NCBI GenBank assembly: GCA_965204155.1
Contig: OZ241971.1
Coordinates: 2,232,001-2,296,000, forward strand
DNA length: 64,000 nt
Reading direction: 5' to 3'
Source of the DNA: UBA6522 sp965204155
GTDB lineage: Bacteria; Pseudomonadota; Gammaproteobacteria; Steroidobacterales; Rariloculaceae
Position numbers and translations under genes: made by a program. Shown here piece by piece: positions 7,070 to 16,692 of this stretch; the first letter of the stretch is position 1; each line of letters begins with the position of its first letter. The notes under the pieces are model-generated. The model worked only from the letters and a program-made list of their open reading frames with translations. It did no database searches and was not told the DNA's origin.

Positions 7070-8446
7070 ATGCCGTTCATACCGCACACCCGGGCCGATA
7101 CCGATGCCATGCTCAAGGCCATCGGCGTCGGCGCGATAGACGACCTGTTCGCGGAAATCCCCGCCGAACTGAAACTTCAGGCGCTGGAGGGCATTCCCGG
7201 CGCGATCGGCGAATCCGAAGTCGGGCGCCTCATGCGCCGCCGCGCCGCCCGCGACGAAATGGCGCTCAACTTCCTCGGCGCCGGCGCCTACCAACACCAC
7301 ATCCCGGCGGCGGTGTGGGAACTGACCACCCGCGGCGAGTTCTACAGCGCCTACACGCCCTACCAGGCAGAGGCGAGTCAGGGCACGCTGCAGGTCATCT
7401 ACGAGTACCAGACGATGATGGCGAGCCTGACGGGGCTCGAGGTCTCCAACGCGTCGCACTACGACGGCGCGTCCGCCCTGGCCGAAGCGGTGCTCATGGC
7501 GGTGAGGTGCAATCGCAAGTCCAGGTCCGGGCGCGTGCTGGTGCCCCGCGCCCTGCATCCCCACTACCGGGCGGTGCTTGCGACCATCACCTCCACCCAG
7601 GGCATCGAACTCGTCGACCTGCCTTACGATCCGGCCGGCGGACAAACCGATACCGGCGCCCTGGCCGATCACGCCGGCGAGGACATCACGGCCGTGGTGA
7701 TTTCCCAGCCCAACGTCTTCGGGGTCCTGGAACCGGCGGACGAGATGACCGACTGGGCCGCGGACAACGGCGCGCTGGCCGTCGCCGTGGTCAATCCCAT
7801 GGCACTGGGGCTGCTCAAGCCTCCCGGTGAATGGGGCCGGGAAGGGGCGGCGATCGCCTGCGGCGAGGGGCAGCCCCTGGGCGTGCCGCTGAGTTCCGGC
7901 GGGCCGTACTTCGGCTTCCTGACCTGCCGCCAGGCGCTGGTGCGCCAACTGCCGGGCCGGCTGGTGGGCCGGACCGTGGACGTGGACGGCGAGCCCGGCT
8001 TCACGCTCACGCTGCAGGCCCGCGAACAGCACATCCGCCGTTCCCGCGCCACCTCCAACATCTGCACCAACCAGGGCCTGATGGTCACCGCCGCCACCAT
8101 CTACATGAGCCTGATCGGGCCGGTGGGCCTGCGGCGCGTGGCTGCACTCTGCCACGCCCGCACGGCGGCGCTGGCGGCGGGCGCGCAAGCCATCGACGGT
8201 GTGTCGGTGGCGTTCTCATCGCCCCGCTTCCACGAAGTGGTGCTGCAACTGCCGGCGCCGGCGGAGGAGGTGCTCCGGCGGCTCAGGGCGCAGGGCATCC
8301 TCGGCGGTGTCGATCTCGGCGACTGGTACCCGGAACTGGGCGACGCCGTCCTGGTCTGCGCCACCGAAACCAGGACCGCGCAGGACATAAACCACTACGT
8401 CGAGGCGCTGCGCAGCGCCATCGGCGCGATCGGAGACGGAGCATGA
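7070..8446 (+). CDS. gcvPA: Glycine dehydrogenase (decarboxylating) subunit 1
   Basis: A 458-residue N-terminal half of the split P-protein, which with the second subunit decarboxylates glycine and passes the aminomethyl group to lipoyl-H. It begins with the family segment MPFIPHTRADTDAMLKAIG and has FLGAGAYQHHIPAAV, FYSAYTPYQAEASQGTLQ and ATSNICTNQGLM. Split P-proteins are found in many bacteria, whereas enteric species use one fused chain. The stop overlaps the next start (ATGA). Confidence 0.96.
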   Translation: MPFIPHTRADTDAMLKAIGVGAIDDLFAEIPAELKLQALEGIPGAIGESEVGRLMRRRAARDEMALNFLGAGAYQHHIPAAVWELTTRGEFYSAYTPYQAEASQGTLQVIYEYQTMMASLTGLEVSNASHYDGASALAEAVLMAVRCNRKSRSGRVLVPRALHPHYRAVLATITSTQGIELVDLPYDPAGGQTDTGALADHAGEDITAVVISQPNVFGVLEPADEMTDWAADNGALAVAVVNPMALGLLKPPGEWGREGAAIACGEGQPLGVPLSSGGPYFGFLTCRQALVRQLPGRLVGRTVDVDGEPGFTLTLQAREQHIRRSRATSNICTNQGLMVTAATIYMSLIGPVGLRRVAALCHARTAALAAGAQAIDGVSVAFSSPRFHEVVLQLPAPAEEVLRRLRAQGILGGVDLGDWYPELGDAVLVCATETRTAQDINHYVEALRSAIGAIGDGA

Positions 8447-9894
8447 GCGAGCCGCTGGTATTCGAACTGGGTCACCCCGGGCGCCTGGCGGGCGCGCAGG
8501 TTCCGGAAGCCGAAGCCGCGGTGGACCTTCCCCCCGAAATGCTTCGCGAGTCCCGCCCGCAGTTGCCGGAAGTTTCCGAACTGGATGCGGTGCGCCACTA
8601 CACGCGGCTGTCCCAGCAGAACTACTCCATCGACACGCAGTTTTACCCGCTGGGCTCGTGCACCATGAAGTACAACCCCAGGGGCTGCAATACCTACGCC
8701 ATGCTGCCGGGCTTCCTCGACCGGCATCCGCTGGCTCCGGAAGATGTCTCCCAGGGCTTTCTGGCCTGCATGTACGAGCTTCAGCAGATGCTCTGCCGGG
8801 TCACGGGCATGCAGGCGTTCTCGCTCACGCCCATGGCCGGCGCCCAGGGGGAGCTGTCGGGCGTTGCGATGATTCGCGCCTACCACCGGGATCGCGGCGA
8901 CACCGAACGCACGGAGATCCTGGTCCCCGACGCCGCCCACGGCACCAATCCGGCCACGGCCGTCAAGTGCGGCTACACGGTCCGGGAACTGCCGACGGCC
9001 GCGGACGGCGACCTGGACATCGAGGCCCTGCGAAAACTGGCCGGTCCCCGCACGGCGGGCATCATGCTCACCAATCCGTCCACCCTCGGCCTTTTCGAGC
9101 GGCGGATCCGGGAGGTGCACGAGATCATTCACGGGGCCGGCGGGCTGCTTTACTACGACGGCGCCAACCTGAACGCGATCCTGGGCAAGGTGCTGCCCGG
9201 CGACATGGGATTCGACGTGATCCACATCAACCTGCACAAGACCTTCTCCACTCCCCACGGCGGTGGTGGGCCGGGTTCCGGAGCGGTGGGCGTGGGCGCG
9301 CGGCTTGCGCCCTTCCTGCCCACGCCATTCGTGGGCATCGGGCCGGAGGGGTACCGCTGGGTGGATTCGGCCGACCATCCGAAGAGCATCGGGCGGCTGT
9401 CGGCGTTCATGGGCAACGCGGGGGTGCTGCTGCGGGCCTACATCTACATGCGGATGCTGGGGCGGCGCGGGATGGAGCGGGTGGCGGACTACGCGGTGCT
9501 GAACGCCAACTACGTCATGGCGCAACTGGCGGCGGCGGGCTTCGACCTGGCGTTTCCGGAGCGGCTGGCGGGGCATGAGTTCATCGTCACGCTCAAGCGG
9601 CAGGCGCGGGAGCATGGCCTGACGGCGATCAACCTGGCGAAGGCGCTGCTGGACCGGGGGTTTCATGCGCCGACGACGTATTTTCCGCTGCTGGTGCCGG
9701 AGTGCCTGCTGATCGAGCCGACGGAGACGGAGAGCAAGGAGACGCTGGACCGGTTTGTGGGTGCGATGGCGGAGATTCTGGCGGAGGCGCAGGTGGATCC
9801 GGAGAAGTGCAGGGAGGCGCCGGTGACTTTGCCGGTGCGGCGGCTGGACGAGGTGCGGGCGGCGCGGCAGCCGGATTTGCGGTATCGGCCGTAG
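8443..9894 (+). CDS. gcvPB: Glycine dehydrogenase (decarboxylating) subunit 2
   Basis: A 483-residue C-terminal half of P-protein carrying the pyridoxal phosphate site. INLHKTFSTPHGGGGPG places the Schiff-base lysine near residue 266, and LGSCTMKYNP, DAAHGTNPATA and YYDGANLNAI are family landmarks. The ATG overlaps the gcvPA stop by 4 nt, so both subunits should be made together. It is the last recognisable gene of the operon; lpd and shmt are not in the window. Confidence 0.96.
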   Translation: MSEPLVFELGHPGRLAGAQVPEAEAAVDLPPEMLRESRPQLPEVSELDAVRHYTRLSQQNYSIDTQFYPLGSCTMKYNPRGCNTYAMLPGFLDRHPLAPEDVSQGFLACMYELQQMLCRVTGMQAFSLTPMAGAQGELSGVAMIRAYHRDRGDTERTEILVPDAAHGTNPATAVKCGYTVRELPTAADGDLDIEALRKLAGPRTAGIMLTNPSTLGLFERRIREVHEIIHGAGGLLYYDGANLNAILGKVLPGDMGFDVIHINLHKTFSTPHGGGGPGSGAVGVGARLAPFLPTPFVGIGPEGYRWVDSADHPKSIGRLSAFMGNAGVLLRAYIYMRMLGRRGMERVADYAVLNANYVMAQLAAAGFDLAFPERLAGHEFIVTLKRQAREHGLTAINLAKALLDRGFHAPTTYFPLLVPECLLIEPTETESKETLDRFVGAMAEILAEAQVDPEKCREAPVTLPVRRLDEVRAARQPDLRYRP

Positions 9895-9949
9895 CTGCGC
9901 GCACTTTTCTTGAGATTCGGCTGGGAAAAAACAGGGTACAATCGGCGCC

Positions 9950-12742
9950 ATGAAAATGACCAACGGATTTGCCTTCCTGGCGATGCTGGCTGCCCTGGCC
10001 ACCACCGGAACATTGGCTCAGGAGCGTTCGTGGAACGCGACGCTGGAAGAGATTTCGACGGCTGTGGTGTCCATTCATGTGGACAGTACGCGGGCGTTCG
10101 ATACGGAGCGGAATCAGTCGAGTCAGGCCACGGGGTTTGTGGTGGACGCGGAGAACGGGCTGATCCTGACCAATCGGCACGTGGTGACGCCGGGGCCGGT
10201 GGTGGCGCAGGCGATCTTCCTGAACCAGGAGGAAGTGGACCTGCAGCCGGTGTACCGGGATCCGGTGCATGACTTCGGGTTTTTCCGCTACGACCCCTCG
10301 GCGCTGCGGTTCATCGAGCCGGCGGAACTGCCGCTGGTGCCGGAGGCGGCGCAGATCGGGCGCGAGATTCGCGTCGTGGGCAACGATGCCGGGGAGCAGC
10401 TTTCGATCCTGGCCGGGACCATTGCCCGGCTGGACCGCCAGGCGCCGAACTACGGGCGCGGCAACTACAACGACTTCAATACCTTCTACCTGCAGGCGGC
10501 GTCGGGCACCTCGGGGGGGTCGTCCGGATCGCCGGTGATCGACATCGAGGGCCGCGTGGTGGCGCTGAACGCGGGCGGCAATTCCCAGGCGGCGTCGAGT
10601 TTTTTCCTGCCGCTGGACCGGGTAAGCCGGGCGTTCAGCCTCATACAGGGCGGCAAGGCCGTGCCGCGGGGCACGCTGCAGAGCGAGTTCGTGCACAAGC
10701 CCTACGCGGAGCTTCGGCGTCTCGGGCTGCCGGAGGAAACCGAAGCCATCACCCGGGCGGCATTCCCGGATCAGACCGGGCTGCTGGTGGTGGAGCACGT
10801 GATCCCCGGCAACGGCAACTTCCTAGAACCCGGCGACATCCTGCTGCGCGTCGACGGCGAACTCGTCTCCGAGTTCGTGCCGCTGGCAGCGGCGCTGGAC
10901 GAAAATGTCGGCCGGATGGTGGAGATCGAAGTCGAGCGCGGCGGCGAGGCGATTCGTGAGGAACTCATGGTGGACAACCTGCATGCCATCACCTCGGACG
11001 AATACGTGGAGTACGCCGAGGGCGTGTTCCACAACCTCTCGTATCAGCAGGCGCGTCACTTCAACCGGCCGGTGTCCGGGGTCTACGTGGCCAATCCGGG
11101 CTACGTTTTCGGCACTGCGGCGATCCCCCGGGGGAGCCTGATCATCAGCCTCGACGGCGTGCCCATGGAGGACCTGGACGACTTCCAGGACACGGTCGAA
11201 CAATTGCCCATGGGGCAGCGCGCCATCGTGCGGTTCGTGCAGTTCGACGATCCCCGGGCCGAGCGGCAACGCGCCGTGATCAACAATCGCAACTGGTTCC
11301 CGGCGCGCCGCTGCAAGCGCGACGACGTGCTGGGATTCTGGCCGTGCGAAGACCTGTCCGAGGCGCCGCCGCCCGCTCAGGCGACGCCGGGCAACACCAC
11401 GTTCCCGCTCCGCGGCGACCCCCACGTGCAGGCGATCACTCCGTCCCTGGTGCTGATCAACTACGACATGCCCTACACTGTGTCCGGCGTCAACGACCGC
11501 CACTACTACGGCACCGGCGTGATTGCGGACACCGAACGCGGCTGGGTGGTGGTGGACCGCAACACCGTGCCGGTGGCCCTGGGCGACGTGCGGATCACCT
11601 TCGCCGGTTCGCTGGAGGTGCCCGGAGAGGTGGAGTACATCCATCCGCTGCACAACCTGGCGGTGGTGGCCTACGACCCGTCCCTGATCGGGGATACGCC
11701 GGTGCAGGCGGCGAAGTTCTCGGTCGACCCGGTGAGTCCCGGCCAGGAGGTCGAAGTCGTCGGACTCAGGGCCGACCATTCCCTGCTGTCCCAGCCCAGC
11801 GAGGTGCGCGCGCTGATACCGGCCGAACTGCCGCTGTCGCGGACCCTGCGGTTCCGCGAGTCCAACCTGGAGGCCATCACCCTGGTCAACGGCCCCGACG
11901 AATTCGACGGCGTGATCATCGATGCGGACGGCGCGGTGCAGGCGCTGTGGGCGAGTTTCGCCTTCCAGCAGGGCCGCGACCTGACGCAGTTCAACATGGG
12001 CGTTCCCGCGAGCCTCGTGGTGGACATGGTTGAGAGCATGAAGGCCGGCGAACCGCTTCGCTCGCTCGAAGTGGAATGGGACCTGGTGCCGCTGGCCTCG
12101 GCGCGCAATTTCGGACTGCCCGAGAACTGGGTGCAGCGCTACGAACAGCATCATCCGCTGCGCCGCCAGGTGCTGGCGGTGTCGTCGGTGGTGGCCGGAT
12201 CGCCCGCCGCGGACTTCTTCCAGTCCGGCGATATCCTGCTGAGCATCAACGGCGAAGTCGCCAACACTTTCCTCGAGGCGGAGCACGCATCCCAGAGCCC
12301 CGAAGTGGACATCACCATCTACCGCGACGGCGAAGAACTGAGCGCCGACATTCCCACAGTGGCGCTGGAGGGCACGGGGATCGACCGCGTCGTGCTCTGG
12401 GCCGGCGCGCTGCTGCAGGCGCCGCACCGGGCGATCGCGGTGCAGCGCGGCATCGAGGCCGAAGGCGTCTACGTCTCGTACTTCAGCTTCGGTTCGCCCG
12501 CCAGCCGGTCGGGGCTGTTCGCCGGGCGCCGCATTGTCGGCGTCGACGGCCTGCCGACGCCGGACCTCGACGAATTCCTGGATGTGGTGTCCGGGCGCGA
12601 AGACCGCGAATCGGTACGGATCAACACGGTCACCTGGAATAACGTTTCCGAGGTGATCACGCTGAAGCTGGACAACCACTATTGGCCCAGCTACGAACTG
12701 CTTCGCGAAGGCGAGACCTGGCAGCGCCGCGACCTGGACTGA
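9950..12742 (+). CDS. Tandem HtrA-type serine protease with multiple PDZ domains
   Basis: A 930-residue exported protein (signal peptide about 1-23, cleaved near TLAQ). The first trypsin-like domain has an intact triad: His77 (LTNRHVV), Asp108 (DPVHDFGFF) and Ser192 (SGGSSGSPV). Two PDZ-like segments follow (about 265-445). A second trypsin-fold copy at about 475-690 keeps the shape (GTGVIADTERGWVVVDRN) but has Asn for His, Asn for Asp and no GxSGxP, so it should be inactive. Two more PDZ-like segments lie at about 715-910. This active-plus-dead duplication parallels yeast Nma111/Ynm3, not classical DegP. It probably acts in periplasmic protein quality control. It is preceded by TACAAT very close to the ATG. 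Confidence 0.85.
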   Translation: MKMTNGFAFLAMLAALATTGTLAQERSWNATLEEISTAVVSIHVDSTRAFDTERNQSSQATGFVVDAENGLILTNRHVVTPGPVVAQAIFLNQEEVDLQPVYRDPVHDFGFFRYDPSALRFIEPAELPLVPEAAQIGREIRVVGNDAGEQLSILAGTIARLDRQAPNYGRGNYNDFNTFYLQAASGTSGGSSGSPVIDIEGRVVALNAGGNSQAASSFFLPLDRVSRAFSLIQGGKAVPRGTLQSEFVHKPYAELRRLGLPEETEAITRAAFPDQTGLLVVEHVIPGNGNFLEPGDILLRVDGELVSEFVPLAAALDENVGRMVEIEVERGGEAIREELMVDNLHAITSDEYVEYAEGVFHNLSYQQARHFNRPVSGVYVANPGYVFGTAAIPRGSLIISLDGVPMEDLDDFQDTVEQLPMGQRAIVRFVQFDDPRAERQRAVINNRNWFPARRCKRDDVLGFWPCEDLSEAPPPAQATPGNTTFPLRGDPHVQAITPSLVLINYDMPYTVSGVNDRHYYGTGVIADTERGWVVVDRNTVPVALGDVRITFAGSLEVPGEVEYIHPLHNLAVVAYDPSLIGDTPVQAAKFSVDPVSPGQEVEVVGLRADHSLLSQPSEVRALIPAELPLSRTLRFRESNLEAITLVNGPDEFDGVIIDADGAVQALWASFAFQQGRDLTQFNMGVPASLVVDMVESMKAGEPLRSLEVEWDLVPLASARNFGLPENWVQRYEQHHPLRRQVLAVSSVVAGSPAADFFQSGDILLSINGEVANTFLEAEHASQSPEVDITIYRDGEELSADIPTVALEGTGIDRVVLWAGALLQAPHRAIAVQRGIEAEGVYVSYFSFGSPASRSGLFAGRRIVGVDGLPTPDLDEFLDVVSGREDRESVRINTVTWNNVSEVITLKLDNHYWPSYELLREGETWQRRDLD

Positions 12743-12902
12743 GCCAGGCTCCGCCGCAGTCCGAATCGAGCGTGACGCGAGCGGCCCCGAAGACTGAGCG
12801 GAGTGTATTCGGCCTGGACCGGGCGAGCCACAGTCGAGCGGGACCGAGCGAAGCGCTGTTGCCCTGAACTGACCGCAGCGCCGCAGGCATGGAACCCGTC
12901 CC

Positions 12903-13364
12903 GTGTTGAAAATCGTTTCCGGCGGCCAGACCGGCGTGGACCAGGGAGCGCTTGCTGCGGCGCTGGCCTCAGATGCCGACTGCGGCGGCTGGTGCCCGGA
13001 GGGACGATTGTCGGAGGAGGGGCCGATCCCCGCCAGGTATCCCGTTGTCGAGCTGCCGGGCGCGGGCTACCGCGAGCGCACGCTGCAGAACGTGCTGGAT
13101 TCGGACGGGACGGCGATCATCCACGATGGCGAGCTTGAAGGCGGGACGAGGCTGACGTGGGTGCTCTGCGAACGGCACGGACGTCCCAGCGTGCTTGTCG
13201 ACACCTCGGCGCTGAGCCAGGACCAGGCGGTCGCCGTATTGGTCGAATTCGTCACCGGCAACGACCTGGAGGTACTCAACGTCGCCGGGCCACGGGCCAG
13301 CAAATGGCCGGGTGCGTTTGGTTATACCAGGGAATTATTGATCGCGGCTTTGGGCGCCTGGTAG
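12903..13364 (+). CDS. Putative molybdenum carrier (YpsA/SLOG-like fold)
   Basis: A 153-residue cytoplasmic protein beginning LKIVSGGQTGVDQGALAAAL, the signature of proteins annotated as putative molybdenum carriers. The first strand and GGQTG loop form a nucleotide-like binding site; GGWCPEG and a C-terminal LNVAGPRASKWPG complete the family pattern. Biochemical function is poorly established, so the name is a family label. A GTG at 12903 is directly followed by a TTG, and either could start. The 160 bp upstream hold no gene or clear promoter. Confidence 0.82.
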   Translation: MLKIVSGGQTGVDQGALAAALASDADCGGWCPEGRLSEEGPIPARYPVVELPGAGYRERTLQNVLDSDGTAIIHDGELEGGTRLTWVLCERHGRPSVLVDTSALSQDQAVAVLVEFVTGNDLEVLNVAGPRASKWPGAFGYTRELLIAALGAW

Positions 13365-13384
13365 TACTTCAGTTCACCAGTTGG

Positions 13385-13441
13385 AATGTTTCCGCGGAAA
13401 CATTTTCGGAAATCGCCGGTCCATTTGTTTCCGCGGAAACA
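13385..13441. repeat. Pair of GTTTCCGCGGAAAC palindromes, 39 bp apart
   Basis: Two exact copies of the 14-bp palindrome lie at 13388-13401 and 13427-13440; the first extends to the 20-bp perfect palindrome AATGTTTCCGCGGAAACATT. They sit just after the molybdenum-carrier gene. The same palindrome occurs as a pair with the same 39-bp spacing inside the HNH gene (35001 and 35040) and once more at 35682. Confidence 0.9.
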
Positions 13442-13493
13442 CTTCCGCCAGCAACAGGGCTTGTTCGGGCACGCTACACTGAGGCTGGAGAAT

Positions 13494-14546
13494 TTACTCC
13501 ACCGCCAGGTGCCGCCTCGCCGCCTCCGCGTCGCAGTCCCAGGCCTCGAATTCGTAGCCGGGCTTGAGGAACATCTCGCCGGTCACCGTCACGGAGTCGG
13601 TCATGAACTCGGGATCCTCGAACCGGTACTCCACGTCCAGGCGCATGCCGTCGTCAGAGAGCGTATAGCGCTCCACCAGGTGTTTCTGCGTCCCGCTGGG
13701 CGTGCCCCGGTCCAGGCCCCACACGGTTTCCTCAAAGTGGCGGGTGTCGATCACCAGCACACCGTCCTCGAACCAGCCGATGGAGTGGCCCATGTAGGCC
13801 GGTTCGACGTCGGCGGGATGTTCGCTCATCTGAAGGTGAACCACGCGCCGCCCGTCGAACTGCTCGTACCAGATGTGCAGTTCGTCCTCACCCACGCGGC
13901 TGAACTGTACCGGATACACCGGCAGGACGGTGCCGGGCAGCGATTCGGGAATGCAGTCCAGCGCCGGATCGTCGTCAGGGTCATACTCATCCAGGACCGC
14001 CTGGGCCCTCGGAGTCAGCGGCAGGCTGTCCGGCCTGAATCCGGCGGCGACGTTGCGGCTTGCAAAGTCCGGTTGCCAGACGCCGGAGAAATCCGTGGAC
14101 CCGCGCACCAGCGCGTCGGGTGCCTGAAATGCGCCCGGCGCGAGTCCGGACGACCGGTAGGAAGTGCCGTCCGCCCTGGTGATGACATCCACGAACAACG
14201 TGCTGCGATCCGGGTCGCGATGGGGAAAGCCCCGCACGGTGACCCGGTCCCCGGCCAGGAAGGTATCGGCCCGCCAGCCCACGCTGCGCACCGAGGACAC
14301 GGCATTGGCTTCCAGCAGCCATTCCCGGGTTTCTCCCGTTGCCGCGTCCGTGGTCTCGAACGTCAGGTAGATGTGGGGATTGTGGTAGGCGTGCTCCGTG
14401 ATCGTGCCCTCAAGTTCCATCGGCGAATCCATGATGAAACTGGTCCGCGAGTGGTGGGCGTCGGCCGCCGGCGGGAGCCACAGGACGAGTGCGGTCAGTG
14501 CGCAGCCAGTCAGCCCGCGTGAAAAAGGAGTGGCGCGAACATGCAT
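13494..14546 (-). CDS. Exported DUF6152-type protein
   Basis: A 350-residue protein with a signal peptide (start at the ATG at 14546, hydrophobic core ALTALVLWLP, cleavage near ADA). The mature part opens with HHSRTSF and MELEGTITEHAYHNPHIYLTFET, the pattern of DUF6152 proteins of unknown function. The remainder has the conserved GHSIGWFEDGVLVIDTRHF and a Cys near each end of the second half. It is divergent from a second protein with the same fold 149 bp away. Role unknown; periplasmic location is inferred from the signal peptide. Confidence 0.78.
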   Translation of the reverse strand: MHVRATPFSRGLTGCALTALVLWLPPAADAHHSRTSFIMDSPMELEGTITEHAYHNPHIYLTFETTDAATGETREWLLEANAVSSVRSVGWRADTFLAGDRVTVRGFPHRDPDRSTLFVDVITRADGTSYRSSGLAPGAFQAPDALVRGSTDFSGVWQPDFASRNVAAGFRPDSLPLTPRAQAVLDEYDPDDDPALDCIPESLPGTVLPVYPVQFSRVGEDELHIWYEQFDGRRVVHLQMSEHPADVEPAYMGHSIGWFEDGVLVIDTRHFEETVWGLDRGTPSGTQKHLVERYTLSDDGMRLDVEYRFEDPEFMTDSVTVTGEMFLKPGYEFEAWDCDAEAARRHLAVE

Positions 14547-14694
14547 ATCGATTCCCGGCGCAACGGTAGGGTCGTTGCGACTATAGCAAGAGCCCCACCA
14601 GCGCTGTAGTCGAATCGCCACGCAAGGTTGATGCAGCACCAGGTAACGACGCGCTATGATGGCATCCGCTCCGTCACCACAACGCGGCAATCTC

Positions 14695-15705
14695 ATGCTC
14701 AACCTGAAACCCATCTCCCGGATCAGCCTGGTTCTCTTCGCCGCGGCGCTGGCGCCGCCTGCAACCCTGGCCCACCATTCCCGCGCCCACTACGGCGACG
14801 AGACTGTCGAGTTCGAGGCCGAAATCGTGGCGGTCGACTGGCGCAACCCCCACGTGACCTTCACCATCCGGTCGATGTCCGGCTCCGGCGAAGAAGCGCT
14901 CTGGGAACTGGAAGGCGGATCCACCTACATGCTCGGCCGCTACTCCGGGCTCGGACGGGAACTGTTCAATGTCGGCGACGAGGTCCGGGTTGCCGGACCC
15001 GTTTCCACAGTCCGGCCGAACGAGATGCTGGTCACCAACATGCTGCTGCCCGACGGCAGCGAGGCGCTGATGCTCCCGAACAGCCCCCCGCGCTGGGCGG
15101 ACAGCGTCGGCGCGGCCGAACTGAGCGTGCTGACGGACAACGCCGCGCGCAGCCTGTTCCACGTCTGGAGCATCGACCCGGACGCACGCCGCGGCGGCCC
15201 GGTCGATCTGCGCCTGACACCGGCCGGCGAGGCCAGCCTGGCCGCCTACGACCGCGACCGGGACGATCCGGCGATACGCTGCGTCAAGCCCGGCATGCCT
15301 TCCACGATGTCGAACCCGCATCCCATGCATTTCGTCGACGGGGGCGACCGAATCACGCTCAATATTCAGGAAAACGACGTGGTCCGGACCATCTACCTCG
15401 GGGAGAACGCCGAAGCCGCGGCCCGGCCGCCGAGCCCGCTGGGCTATTCGGTCGGTCATTGGGAGGGCGCAACGCTGGTGGTCCGCACAACCAACATCAA
15501 CTGGCCCTACTTCGACCGCACCGGCGTGCCGGTGAGCGAGGAGGTGGTGGTCGACGAGCGCTTCGAGATAGACGAGACGGGCAGCCGCATGGTCATCCGT
15601 GTCGTGACGACCGATCCCGTCAACTTCGAGGCGCCCGTGACGACGCAACGCAGCTACGCACTGCTCGGCGAGGACGTCAAGCCCTACGGCTGCATCCCCC
15701 GGTAG
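14695..15705 (+). CDS. Exported DUF6152-type protein (paralogue)
   Basis: A 336-residue exported protein paired with the divergent gene before it. The signal peptide (residues 1-26) ends at TLAHHSRAHYG. The mature N-terminus VEFEAEIVAVDWRNPHVTF corresponds to the first gene's ELEGTITEHAYHNPHIYL, and the C-terminal half shares GYSVGHWEGATLVVRTT and a final Cys. The two have diverged strongly in sequence but not in layout. No function is known for the family. The ATG at 14695 is chosen because the hydrophobic signal starts there. Confidence 0.77.
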   Translation: MLNLKPISRISLVLFAAALAPPATLAHHSRAHYGDETVEFEAEIVAVDWRNPHVTFTIRSMSGSGEEALWELEGGSTYMLGRYSGLGRELFNVGDEVRVAGPVSTVRPNEMLVTNMLLPDGSEALMLPNSPPRWADSVGAAELSVLTDNAARSLFHVWSIDPDARRGGPVDLRLTPAGEASLAAYDRDRDDPAIRCVKPGMPSTMSNPHPMHFVDGGDRITLNIQENDVVRTIYLGENAEAAARPPSPLGYSVGHWEGATLVVRTTNINWPYFDRTGVPVSEEVVVDERFEIDETGSRMVIRVVTTDPVNFEAPVTTQRSYALLGEDVKPYGCIPR

Positions 15706-15714
15706 CCGCCGCCG

Positions 15715-16659
15715 TCACTCGACCTGCAGCCCGAACCTCTCGGCCGCGCCGCCCAGGCGCGTCATCTCGTCGCGGATGAACTGCCCGAACTCCTCCGGCG
15801 ATTCGCTGGGCCAGACTTCCATGCCGTGATCCTCGATCGCCCGGATGACCTCCGGATCGCTCATGGCAAATCGGGCGGCTTCGAAGATCTCCCGGACGAA
15901 CTCGTCCGAGGAACCTGCCGGCGCGAAGAATCCTCCCCAGGACCCGGACGGCATGCCGTCGACCCCAAGTTCCAGCATCGTGGGAATCTCCGGGAGCATG
16001 GGCATCCGCCGGGGATGGACGACCACCAGCGGTACCGCGGCCCCGGACCGGATCAGCGGCGACACGTAGGGCGAGGTGGTGATCACCAGGTCCACGCCGC
16101 CGCTGGCGACGGCCTCCATGGCGGGTGCGGAACTGCGAACGGATTCGTCCAGCGTGACATCGATGCCGAGTTCGCCGAGCAGCGCCGCGAACTCCAGGCG
16201 GTGGATACTGCGCGGCGCAATGTGGGAATAGGTCAGTTCACCGGGGTTGGCGCGCGTGTACGCAAGCAGTTCGTCCAGCGTGTCGATGCCGAGGCCCGCA
16301 TGAGCGATCAGCACGTCGGGAACGGCCGTGATGCGCGTCACCGGGCGAAGGTCGGAAAGCGGGTCCACGCCGAACGTCGGCAGAATGGCCGGCAGCATCG
16401 CCATGTTGCCGATGGTGGAAACGAAGACGGTCCGCTCGTCCGCCGGCGCCGCGACCCCGGCCTGCAATCCGACCCCGTAATCGATCACGACCTCCCGGCC
16501 CAGGTACTCCTCGAGCTTCGGCGCGATGATGGTCGTGGCCGTGCTGGATGACCCGGTGGCGGGATAGGTAGTGAGGATGAGGATCGGGTCCGTCTGGGCG
16601 GACGCGAGTCCGGTGAAGACGGAGAGGCCGAGGGTGAGGATCGGAAGGAAAATGCGCAT
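15715..16659 (-). CDS. TctC/Bug-type tricarboxylate-binding protein
   Basis: A 314-residue periplasmic solute-binding protein of the Bug/TctC family (signal peptide about 1-21 ending ASA). The C-terminal half is typical: YVSPLIRSGAAVPLVV, MPMLPEIPTMLELGVDG and WGGFFAPAGSSDEFV. Such proteins feed tripartite tricarboxylate transporters or act as sensors for carboxylated compounds. No tctA or tctB membrane gene is in the window, so it is an orphan binding protein. It is convergent with the DUF6152 gene at 14695, with only 9 bp between the stops. Confidence 0.87.
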   Translation of the reverse strand: MRIFLPILTLGLSVFTGLASAQTDPILILTTYPATGSSSTATTIIAPKLEEYLGREVVIDYGVGLQAGVAAPADERTVFVSTIGNMAMLPAILPTFGVDPLSDLRPVTRITAVPDVLIAHAGLGIDTLDELLAYTRANPGELTYSHIAPRSIHRLEFAALLGELGIDVTLDESVRSSAPAMEAVASGGVDLVITTSPYVSPLIRSGAAVPLVVVHPRRMPMLPEIPTMLELGVDGMPSGSWGGFFAPAGSSDEFVREIFEAARFAMSDPEVIRAIEDHGMEVWPSESPEEFGQFIRDEMTRLGGAAERFGLQVE

Positions 16660-16692
16660 CTCGGTGAATCCTGTTTCTGGTGGTCTTGGATA

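Noticed and set aside
6440..8188. 582-codon minus-strand frame over the gcv operon
   Set aside because: Antisense to gcvT, gcvH and gcvPA; no motif. The same applies to 8395-10005 and 10823-12679.
13157..13567. Plus-strand frame reading VSAET twice after the molybdenum carrier
   Set aside because: It overlaps the carrier gene in another frame and has no family match; the VSAET reading comes from the palindromes. It could be a gene remnant but cannot be supported.
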